From: Candidatus Babela massiliensis
GTDB taxonomy: Bacteria; Babelota; Babeliae; Babelales; Babelaceae
Direction of reading: 5' to 3'
DNA length: 64,000 nt
Assembly: GCF_000513475.1 (NCBI RefSeq)
Contig: NC_023003.1
Location: 124,001 to 188,000, forward strand
Shown here one piece after another: positions 44,607-52,727 of this stretch; within the stretch, counting starts at the first letter, position 1; each line of letters begins with the position of its first letter. Below the pieces are notes generated by a model. It saw only the letters and a program-made list of their open reading frames with translations, ran no database searches and was not told where the DNA came from. The translations under genes and the position numbers were made by a program.

Positions 44607-45848
44607 TTAGATTTTTATTTTATCCTCAAGCCATTTAACTATAACTTTATGGCCATTTCTTCGTGCATAGTAAAGTGCTGTATATCCTTCATCATTAGCA
44701 ATATCAATATCAGTATCAGGATTATTAATAAGCACTTTAACAATATTTTTTTCACCTTGATCTGAAGCTAAAATCAAAGGAGTATTTCCATAATCATCTT
44801 TGATATTAACATCGGTTCTTTTATCTTTGAGAAGCTCTCCTGATAATTCTTCATTACCTAGTCTAATAGCAAGAATTAATGGTGATATATTTTCGTTATT
44901 TTTTACGTTAATATCAATGGTAGATTCTTCTAATATACGTTTAATAATATCTATATTATTATATCTTATAGCTATCATTAAAACTGTGTCTCCGTTATTA
45001 TTCTTAACATTAATATCTTCTAATTTCTTATTATAATAGTTTAGAAGAACATTAACTGAATTTGTATTGCTATACATTACTGCTAACATTAAAGCTGTAT
45101 TTCCATCTTGATCTTTAGCATTAATATCAAAATTAGTAGATTCAAGCAAAAATTCAAGTAAACTCTGATCATGTTTTGCTGCATTTAGAAAAGCCTTTTT
45201 TATATCTAATTTTGGATCTTTCATAATAACTTTTACTATATTGTCATAACCATATTCATAAGCTTGAGATAAGGCAGTAAAACCAAAAACATCTATAGCA
45301 TTAATATCTACTGCTGTATATTTTAAAAGCAAATTTAATAAATTTTCATAATTTTTTTCAGAAGATAAAATTAAGATATTCGTTCCTTGATCACTTTTAA
45401 CATTAACATTAGCTCCTGATATAACAAGTTTTGCTAAATTTATTTCACTAAATTCTTCTTTATTATCATATTTCATTAGATCATACTTATTGAGTATACT
45501 CTTAAGATTACGATTTAGATCTTCTTGATTTAGATCGATTTTATCAGGAGCCAAATATTGACGAATAACTCTATTAACATCTTTTGACTTAGATATACGC
45601 CTAAAATCGTCATCAATTAAACACACTTTAGTCAAATATTTTATAATATTATCATAAGACTGGAAAATATTTTGATTTTTATTCAAAAATTTTATTATAT
45701 TTAACATTAGTATTTTAATAAATTCATCTTTTTTATGTTCAAAATTAATCCCAGTATTTACCGTATCTAATGATTCCATTGAATAAATAAAGTTTATAAA
45801 AAATATATTAAATATTATTAAAACATATAAAATATATATAAATCTCAT
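44607..45848 (-). CDS. secreted ankyrin protein with degenerate F-box-like segment
   Basis: About 413 aa; ATG at 45848 has GGAG 6 nt upstream and starts a clean signal peptide (M-R-F-I-Y-I-L) ending F-I-Y-S-M; the ATGs before it are rejected. Helices at about 33-85 occupy the F-box-like position but lack the L-P start. About eight ankyrin repeats follow (G-F-T-A-L-S-Q-A, G-N-T-A-L-M-L-A, G-N-T-P-L-I-L-A-S, G-Y-T-A-L-Y-Y-A-R). No C-terminal anchor. Confidence 0.87.
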   Translation of the reverse strand: MRFIYILYVLIIFNIFFINFIYSMESLDTVNTGINFEHKKDEFIKILMLNIIKFLNKNQNIFQSYDNIIKYLTKVCLIDDDFRRISKSKDVNRVIRQYLAPDKIDLNQEDLNRNLKSILNKYDLMKYDNKEEFSEINLAKLVISGANVNVKSDQGTNILILSSEKNYENLLNLLLKYTAVDINAIDVFGFTALSQAYEYGYDNIVKVIMKDPKLDIKKAFLNAAKHDQSLLEFLLESTNFDINAKDQDGNTALMLAVMYSNTNSVNVLLNYYNKKLEDINVKNNNGDTVLMIAIRYNNIDIIKRILEESTIDINVKNNENISPLILAIRLGNEELSGELLKDKRTDVNIKDDYGNTPLILASDQGEKNIVKVLINNPDTDIDIANDEGYTALYYARRNGHKVIVKWLEDKIKI

Positions 45849-46194
45849 TCTTTTCTCCATTTTTATAAAGTTAAAAAGCAATCCCATCAAATTATTATTT
45901 CCATGATATAATAGAACAAATTTATTACTATTGACTATTTGCTTTAAAATATTTATTTGTATTAACAGTATATAACTATTTGAAAAATATTGTCAATTTT
46001 AAAACAAGATATTTATGCTTTAATACTACAATTGAATATTTCATATACTTAATTAGAATTAGAACATATATCATTGTTTGGAGAAAAAAATCAAAAAGTT
46101 AGCTGTGGCAAAACAATGTCTGACTGGAATATATTAAAAAGTGATAAATTACATTACTTATTTTAAAGATAATTATGTTAACAAATGTAAAATA
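45849..46194. other. intergenic region between two ankyrin genes
   Basis: About 345 AT-rich nt. It must hold the promoter of the downstream (minus-strand) ankyrin gene, but I cannot single one out. No RNA gene or clear hairpin seen. Confidence 0.4.
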
Positions 46195-47601
46195 TTAAAA
46201 CATATAACATGAAACAGATTCCTCTAATTTCCCATTATGATTGAAGTAATAATTATGTTCAAGAGCAAGCATTCGCGCCCTTTCACCAAAGTAATTTGAT
46301 ATATCAATATTGGCTCCTTGAGAAATAAGTAAATTAGCTATATCAATTTTATTACCTTTAAGAGCTAATATCAAAGCGGTATTTCCATACTTATCTTGAA
46401 CATTAATGCTTTTACTATCTAGTTCAACAATAAGCTTAACTACAGCATAATTACTATAATCAACCGAATGCATCAAAATAGTTTTACCTTCTTTATCAAG
46501 AACGTCAAAGCTAGGTTTTTTACTAAGAATTAGTCTTATTATACCTTCATTATTACTTCTAATAGCATACGTCAAAGCAGTACGCCCATCTTCATCTTGA
46601 ACATTAACATCAACATTTTTATCAAGAATAAAACTCACTATATCTTCACTATTTTCATATATAGCCCACATCAAAGCGGTTCTACCGTCTTTAGATTGCA
46701 CATTAAGATTACATTTAGCATCAATCAATAATTTGACTACCTTTTTATTGTCTCTGAATATAGCTTTCATTAAAGCTGTATATCCCTCTTGTTCTTGTTG
46801 TATATCTAACATAGGGCTACTATCCAATAAAAGTTTAATAATACTTTCATCACAATCCTCACCAATAGCAATCATTAATGCTGTTTCTCCTAAACTGTTT
46901 ATTGAATTGATAACAGAAGCATTATCTATTAATTTTTTAAGAAGAACTCTAATTAATTCTATATTTTTATTATATACAGCATACATCAATGCCGTATAAC
47001 CAGCATTATCTTTTCTAGTAATATCTAAACAATAATCAAGTAAAATTTTAATAAATTCTTTATTATCTTTTTTATCTATTATAGATGACACATAAATTAG
47101 ACTATCTTTGCCATTCTTATTTATTATATTAATATCGGCACCAAAGATAATAAGACATGTTATTTTTTTTAAAATATCATTTCTATGCTGTGTTAATAAA
47201 TTATAGTCACTTATCATAGAACAAGTCAGCTCAGGAGTTTCTAAAATTTCTTTTAATTTTAAATTTATATTATTTAAAGAAATATAACCGTTAGAAGAGG
47301 AATAATATCTTCTGACAAATTCTTTGATTGGCACAATATTGCCACAAAATAAATTTCTCATTTCTTTATTAAGTAAATTAAAAGTTTTAAGAAAATGAGA
47401 TAAATTATCAAACGCATGAAAGATATCTTCTTCATTCTTTAAAATTAGCTCAATAACTTTATAAAAAATATGAAGTTTAAGTTCTGAAGGTAAAGATAAA
47501 AAAGTATACTCCATATCTTTTGTTTCTTGTAAGTTTTCCATAGATAAAATATTATTTAAACTAAAAAATAAAATTACAATAAAAATAGTAAATTGCTTCA
47601 T
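46195..47601 (-). CDS. secreted F-box-like/ankyrin protein
   Basis: 468 aa. Signal ends N-N-I-L-S-M (residue 21). F-box-like segment L-P-S-E-L-K-L-H-I-F at about 36, with insert and L-L-N-K-E-M-R-N-L-F near 80. About nine ankyrin repeats (G-Y-T-A-L-M-Y-A-V, G-R-T-A-L-M-W-A-I, G-R-T-A-L-T-Y-A-I, G-N-T-A-L-I-L-A-L). Soluble class. Confidence 0.88.
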   Translation of the reverse strand: MKQFTIFIVILFFSLNNILSMENLQETKDMEYTFLSLPSELKLHIFYKVIELILKNEEDIFHAFDNLSHFLKTFNLLNKEMRNLFCGNIVPIKEFVRRYYSSSNGYISLNNINLKLKEILETPELTCSMISDYNLLTQHRNDILKKITCLIIFGADINIINKNGKDSLIYVSSIIDKKDNKEFIKILLDYCLDITRKDNAGYTALMYAVYNKNIELIRVLLKKLIDNASVINSINSLGETALMIAIGEDCDESIIKLLLDSSPMLDIQQEQEGYTALMKAIFRDNKKVVKLLIDAKCNLNVQSKDGRTALMWAIYENSEDIVSFILDKNVDVNVQDEDGRTALTYAIRSNNEGIIRLILSKKPSFDVLDKEGKTILMHSVDYSNYAVVKLIVELDSKSINVQDKYGNTALILALKGNKIDIANLLISQGANIDISNYFGERARMLALEHNYYFNHNGKLEESVSCYMF

Positions 47602-47696
47602 TTTTCTCCTAATTTATTCTTAAAATAGATTAATTTTTAATTATTAAATAATATAAAATAGATGTACAAGAAAATTAATCAATATCATTTAAAATT

Positions 47697-48581
47697 TTAT
47701 TTATAATCAAAGAATAAACATATAAATTTTTTCTTTTTTGATGAAACATTACGATAACTATCAATTAAATTCACTATACTTTTATGACCTCGCTTATAAG
47801 CAATATCTCGAGCAGTATATCCTTGATTATCTTTTAAATTTATATCAGCTCCTTTATCAAGCAAAAGCTTTATTATATCGATTTTATTACTTGCAACAGC
47901 CCACATTAATGCGTTCCATTTATGCCCAAAATAAGATTGAATATCAACGTTAGGATTACAATAAAGAATATTTTCTACTATACTTTTATCCTTTCGTTCA
48001 CGAATTGAATAAATTAAAGCAGTATTTCCATAAACATCTTGAGCATTAATATCGGGATTATAATCAAGAATAATTTTAATAGTATCTTGAGAAGAAAATT
48101 TAGTTACCCATATTAAAGCAGTACTACCATTATTACTTTTAAAATTTACATTAGCACCAAAAAGTATTAATCCTATTATTTTTCTTTCAATATTTAGGTT
48201 GTATAGTGAAGTTTCACTTGCATCTAAAATTTCTTTTAATTTATTGTCTAAATATTCTGAGTTATATCTATCTTGGCATAATATAGTAATTAATCTTTTA
48301 TTTAATCTTATGAGATCATTTTTGAATCTTTTAAAATATTGATTTACTAAATAAATATTTTTTAAAAAATTAGATAAATTATCAAATAAAACAAAAACAT
48401 CCTCATTTTCTCTTATAATTTTCTCAACCACCAATTCAAAGATATAAATTTTAAGCTCATCAGGCAAACAAGAAAATATAGATTCACTATCATCACTATA
48501 ATTTTGCATAGATAAAATAAAATTACTAAATATAATAAAAATTAATGATAAAAAAATGCTTAATTTAACTGATATTCTCAT
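47697..48581 (-). CDS. secreted F-box-like/ankyrin protein
   Basis: 294 aa. Signal ends N-F-I-L-S-M (residue 25). F-box-like L-P-D-E-L-K-I-Y-I-F at about 37 with Y-L-V-N-Q-Y-F-K-R-F after the insert; very similar to the neighbouring 468-aa protein in this part. About four ankyrin repeats follow, then a basic C-terminus K-K-K-K-F-I-C-L-F without a full membrane segment. Ninety-five nt before the 468-aa gene on the same strand, so possibly co-transcribed. Confidence 0.87.
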   Translation of the reverse strand: MRISVKLSIFLSLIFIIFSNFILSMQNYSDDSESIFSCLPDELKIYIFELVVEKIIRENEDVFVLFDNLSNFLKNIYLVNQYFKRFKNDLIRLNKRLITILCQDRYNSEYLDNKLKEILDASETSLYNLNIERKIIGLILFGANVNFKSNNGSTALIWVTKFSSQDTIKIILDYNPDINAQDVYGNTALIYSIRERKDKSIVENILYCNPNVDIQSYFGHKWNALMWAVASNKIDIIKLLLDKGADINLKDNQGYTARDIAYKRGHKSIVNLIDSYRNVSSKKKKFICLFFDYK

Positions 48582-48729
48582 TACAATACAAATTTTAAAT
48601 TTATTTCATAATCAATATTTCTAATAACTAACTATACCAAAATATGTATAAAATTGCTCCAATAAGCAAATTGATATATAATTATAAATAATAAACAAAT
48701 ATAAATCAGTTAAGTATTAGGGAGCATAA

Positions 48730-50040
48730 ATGCAAGTTACACTAGAAAAAATCGTTGCATTATGTAAAAGAAGAGGATTTGTATATCCTTGTGCAGAAAT
48801 TTATGGCGGTCTTAATGGTGTTTACGATATGGGACCATTAGGCACAATGATCCGACAAAATATCAGAAAAGCTTGGATTAACTCATTAAATTCAACTGAC
48901 TTAGATATTTTATTTATAGAAGGAGCTATCCTTGGACCTGAAGCTGTTTGGCAAGCGTCCGGGCATGTATCGAATTTTCAAGATCCAATGGTAGATTGCC
49001 TAATATGTAAACATAGATTTAGAGCTGATGAGATAGATATCGAAAAAGCCTGTTCAAGTTGTGGTAATAAAAACTGGACAGATGTTAGACAATTTAATTT
49101 AATGTTTAAAACTCACGTTGGAGCTTCCTTAGATAATTCTAAAGAAAATTCTATCGCTTACTTAAGACCGGAAACAGCACAATCTATATTTGTTAATTTT
49201 AAAAATATAATGTCATCAAATAGAGTAAAAATTCCATTTGGTGTTGCACAAATTGGTAAAGCATTTAGAAACGAAATTACTCCAAAACAGTTTCTATTTC
49301 GTGTTCGAGAATTTGAACAAATGGAAATTGAATGGTTTTGTAAAGAAGAAGATGCTCTTAAATTCTTTGAATTTTGGTGTAATACAAGACTCAATTTCTA
49401 TTCAAATATAGGTATAAATAAAGACAAGATTACTCTAAGAAAACATGAAAAGGAAGAGCTCTCACATTACTCTAGTTGTACCTCTGATGTTGAGTACCAA
49501 TTTCCCTTTGGCTCAAAAGAACTTGAAGGTATTGCCTATAGAGGAAACTTTGATTTAAATCAACATATGAAATTCTCTCATAAAGATCTATCTGTATTTG
49601 ACGAAGCTACTAAAACTTCTTATGTTCCTCATGTTGTTGAATGTTCAGTAGGCACTGATCGTTTATTCTTAACTTTATTATTTGACGCATATAATGAAGA
49701 AATTGTAAATGAAAATGATACAAGAGTAGTTTTAAAGTTACATCCTTCAATTGCTCCTTATAAAGCAGCTTTTATGCCTTTAAGCAAACAGTTAAGTGAA
49801 CAAACAAAGAAAATATATAAAGATATAAAAACTAAATACACTTGTGAATTTGATGAATCAGGCTCTATTGGCAAAAGATATAGAAGACAAGATGAAATTG
49901 GAACTCCTTTATGTTTTACCTATGACTTTGAAAGTTTAAATGATAATTGCATTACGGTCCGTAATAGAGATACAATGAAACAAGAACGTATATCAATAGA
50001 TAGTATCGAAAATTATATTAAAGATAATTTGAAGATATAA
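48730..50040 (+). CDS. glyS: glycyl-tRNA synthetase, dimeric (class II) type
   Basis: 436 aa, the short alpha2-type enzyme found in archaea, eukaryotes and some bacteria, rather than the alpha2-beta2 GlyQ/GlyS pair. Signature: C-K-R-R-G-F-V-Y-P, Y-D-M-G-P-L-G, a Zn-type C-x2-C...C-x2-C (L-I-C-K-H-R, C-S-S-C-G), motif 2 F-R-N-E-I-T-P and motif 3 G-T-D-R-L-F. The C-terminal anticodon-binding domain is present. Charges tRNA-Gly. Confidence 0.95.
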   Translation: MQVTLEKIVALCKRRGFVYPCAEIYGGLNGVYDMGPLGTMIRQNIRKAWINSLNSTDLDILFIEGAILGPEAVWQASGHVSNFQDPMVDCLICKHRFRADEIDIEKACSSCGNKNWTDVRQFNLMFKTHVGASLDNSKENSIAYLRPETAQSIFVNFKNIMSSNRVKIPFGVAQIGKAFRNEITPKQFLFRVREFEQMEIEWFCKEEDALKFFEFWCNTRLNFYSNIGINKDKITLRKHEKEELSHYSSCTSDVEYQFPFGSKELEGIAYRGNFDLNQHMKFSHKDLSVFDEATKTSYVPHVVECSVGTDRLFLTLLFDAYNEEIVNENDTRVVLKLHPSIAPYKAAFMPLSKQLSEQTKKIYKDIKTKYTCEFDESGSIGKRYRRQDEIGTPLCFTYDFESLNDNCITVRNRDTMKQERISIDSIENYIKDNLKI

Positions 50041-50063
50041 AGATTAAAAATATTAGGATAAAA

Positions 50064-50129
50064 ATGTCGATAGAATACCAGAGTTGTATAAAATATAAAA
50101 ATAAGTTAAAAAGAAAGCTTAAAATATGA
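50064..50129 (+). CDS. possible 21-residue leader peptide coupled to the DedA-like gene
   Basis: ATG preceded by AGGATAAA and a 21-codon, Lys-rich frame (M-S-I-E-Y-Q-S-C...) whose TGA overlaps the following ATG (ATGA). The DedA-like gene itself has only a weak ribosome site, so translation could be coupled. Short length leaves chance as an alternative. Confidence 0.4.
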   Translation: MSIEYQSCIKYKNKLKRKLKI

Positions 50130-50704
50130 AGGGACTCTTAAACTGGGTAAGCAATCATGCTAACTCACCTAGTGGATCCTACATATTAAGTCTTTTGACT
50201 TTTACTGAAGGCTTTCTTCCTATTCCAACTAGTAGTCTATTGGCATTTTATTGCTTACATAATCGAAATAAATCTCTTTTTTATGCTTTATTAGTTACTA
50301 TATCTTCATTTGTAGCCTCTTTAATCGGTTATGGAATAGGATATTTTTTTGGAAATACTGAAATATTCCAATACTCACTTAGCTATATAATCTCAAAAGA
50401 AACATTAGAGTGGATAGCTCAAAATTATCAAAACTACCAAACTTGGGCCATATTAATAGGATCCTTACTACCTTTTCCATTTAAGTTTCTTACACTAACT
50501 GCAGGATTCTTTAAAATTCCTTTTATACCATTTTTAATTCTTACATTTATAGGACGAGGAATCAGATTTTATGCAATTGCTATAAGTATTTATATATGGG
50601 GAGATGAAGTAACTCATTTCTTAAACAAATACTTTTATTATATTATTAATTTTATTAGAGCTCTATTATATTTATATTGCTTTATAACAATATTAAAATA
50701 TTAA
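50126..50704 (+). CDS. DedA/VTT (YqaA-like) membrane protein
   Basis: 192 aa with four to five membrane segments. Conserved features: E-G-F-L-P-I-P-T-S near residue 28, and G-S-L-L-P-F-P-F-K-F-L-T-L-T-A-G near 113-128, ending with G-R-G-I-R-F-Y. These fit the VTT-domain family (SNARE-associated Golgi/DedA), implicated in phospholipid or undecaprenyl-phosphate translocation. Twenty-seven nt ahead of the ktrB-like gene. Confidence 0.85.
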   Translation: MKGLLNWVSNHANSPSGSYILSLLTFTEGFLPIPTSSLLAFYCLHNRNKSLFYALLVTISSFVASLIGYGIGYFFGNTEIFQYSLSYIISKETLEWIAQNYQNYQTWAILIGSLLPFPFKFLTLTAGFFKIPFIPFLILTFIGRGIRFYAIAISIYIWGDEVTHFLNKYFYYIINFIRALLYLYCFITILKY

Positions 50705-50731
50705 AATTTTAAAGTATATTAAGGAACCTAA

Positions 50732-52063
50732 ATGTTTGTCTATAGACAAAGAACTTTTAGCAAAATAGTTATTTTTTCAATTATTTTAGCGATAATAATT
50801 GGCACTGCATTACTTAAATTACCAATATCTCAAAATATACCTGTACCTTTACTTGATTGTTTATTTACCGCTACTTCATCTATTTCTGTAACGGGGATAT
50901 TAACTGTTCCATTTGATTCTTTTACCCTATTTGGGAAGATAATAATAGCATTATTAATACAAATTGGAGGAATAGGCTTAGTAACTCTTTATCTATTTCT
51001 ATTTACCCTTTTTTCCTCTAAATTAGCAATAACTACCAAAATTATGGTGGGACAAATATTTGAGCTTGAATCTTTAAAAAATATTAAGCAAGTACTGAGT
51101 TTCATAATATTATTTACATTAACCTTAGAATCGATCGGAGCTTTAATAATATACTTTATTATTTCTTCAAATTATTCAACCAAAGAAGCTATTTTTCATT
51201 CTATATTTCATAGTATATCTTCTTTTTGTTCTGCAGGTTTAAGTAGTTTTGAAAATAATATGATAAATTTCCAACAAAATATACCAATGTTGTTAATTAC
51301 AGGAATTTTGATATTAAGTGGAACTTTAGGATTTATAATGTGGTATGAACTATTTCTATATATTAAAAATAGAATTAACCATAAAAGATTATCTTTATCT
51401 TTAACAACAAAAGTTATATTAAGTACAACTACAGCTTTAATATTAGTAGCAACTTTACTATTAATAATGCTTGAGAGTTATAATTTTTTTGATTTTAAAT
51501 CTTTTGGAATAACTTTATTAAATATGTTATTTAATGCAATATCTTATAGAAGCACTGGATTTACAACAATTAATCTTGAGCATGCTCAAATAGCAACAAT
51601 ATTTTTAATTTTAATATATGGATTTATAGGCTCATCACCCGGCTCAACAGGAGGAGGAATAAAAGTTACCACTTTTGCTATATTTATAGCAACTATAAGA
51701 TCAGTAATTAAAAGTAGAACTTCTATAGAACTAAAGATGAGAAAAATCCCTCAAGATGAAATATTTAAAGCTCTTGCTATCTTATCTTTAAGTTTTTCTT
51801 GGATAATTTTCTGTACTTTTATATTATTGCTTACCGAAAAAGATAAGAATTTTTCTCAACTGTTTTTTGAGACTCTCTCTACATTTGCAACTTTAGGAGT
51901 TGCAACAGATACTACTCCTCAACTTAGCATATATGGCAAATTAATAGTTATTGCCAATATGATCGTAGGACGTATAGGCACACTAACAATATTGCTGGCA
52001 TTTGAAAAAGGAAACGAAAAACCAGAATTAAAATACCCTGAAGAAAGAATTACAATAAATTAA
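50732..52063 (+). CDS. ktrB: TrkH/KtrB-type potassium uptake membrane subunit
   Basis: 443 aa with the four-fold M1-P-M2 repeat of K+ transporters: selectivity-filter loops occur at T-S-S-I-S-V-T-G (about 48-55), S-S-F-C-S-A-G-L (about 165), Y-R-S-T-G-F-T (about 273), and A-T-L-G-V (about 390), each around a conserved Gly. S-S-P-G-S-T-G-G-G-I-K is the family signature. Works with the ktrA product 18 nt downstream. Confidence 0.93.
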   Translation: MFVYRQRTFSKIVIFSIILAIIIGTALLKLPISQNIPVPLLDCLFTATSSISVTGILTVPFDSFTLFGKIIIALLIQIGGIGLVTLYLFLFTLFSSKLAITTKIMVGQIFELESLKNIKQVLSFIILFTLTLESIGALIIYFIISSNYSTKEAIFHSIFHSISSFCSAGLSSFENNMINFQQNIPMLLITGILILSGTLGFIMWYELFLYIKNRINHKRLSLSLTTKVILSTTTALILVATLLLIMLESYNFFDFKSFGITLLNMLFNAISYRSTGFTTINLEHAQIATIFLILIYGFIGSSPGSTGGGIKVTTFAIFIATIRSVIKSRTSIELKMRKIPQDEIFKALAILSLSFSWIIFCTFILLLTEKDKNFSQLFFETLSTFATLGVATDTTPQLSIYGKLIVIANMIVGRIGTLTILLAFEKGNEKPELKYPEERITIN

Positions 52064-52081
52064 TTAAATTTAAAGGAGATC

Positions 52082-52726
52082 ATGAAATTTTGCGTTATCG
52101 GTTTAGGTCGATTTGGCTATCAAGTAGCTACCACTTTAGCAGAAAATGGCATGGAAGTGATAGGAGTAGATAGTAATGAAACAATAATAGCCTCAATTAG
52201 AGATGAAATTACACAAGCAGTCTCTATGAGAATAAATGATGAAGACGATCTAAAAAGTATCGGTGCTGATGAAGCAGAAACTGTAATCGTTGCTATGGGC
52301 GAAAATTTTGCTCAATCGATATTAATTACTGCACTATTAAAACAAAAATTAAAAACTCCTACAGTCATTACAAGATCTATTAGTTTAATACACAGAGATA
52401 TTCTTAGATTAATTGGTGCCGATCAAGTAATATTACCAGAACAAGAAGTAGGTCACCGATTAGCAGAAACATTGAGCTCTCCTTCGAAATACTATATAAA
52501 AGTTGCCAATAATTTTGGTATAAGTCAATTGTATGTACCAGATTATCTGGCTGAAAAAACAGTTAAAGAGATAGACTTAGAAAATAGATTTAATGTAAAA
52601 TGCATAGGCATAAAAGTAAATGATAATGAAATCTTACCGCTTGAAGAAGATCATGTTGTTAAATCTGGAGATATATTAATAATCTCAGGCAATAATAAAG
52701 ACCTTGCTCAAGTATCAAGATTATAG
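52082..52726 (+). CDS. ktrA: TrkA/KtrA-type regulatory subunit
   Basis: 214 aa. N-terminal Rossmann fold with G-L-G-R-F-G (residues 7-12) and the acidic D at about 30 (V-D-S-N-E), binding NAD(H)/ATP; C-terminal TrkA_C domain (about 140-214). It forms the ring that gates the KtrB pore. Good AAAGGAG. It stops 1 nt from a convergent gene. Confidence 0.94.
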   Translation: MKFCVIGLGRFGYQVATTLAENGMEVIGVDSNETIIASIRDEITQAVSMRINDEDDLKSIGADEAETVIVAMGENFAQSILITALLKQKLKTPTVITRSISLIHRDILRLIGADQVILPEQEVGHRLAETLSSPSKYYIKVANNFGISQLYVPDYLAEKTVKEIDLENRFNVKCIGIKVNDNEILPLEEDHVVKSGDILIISGNNKDLAQVSRL

Positions 52727-52727
52727 C

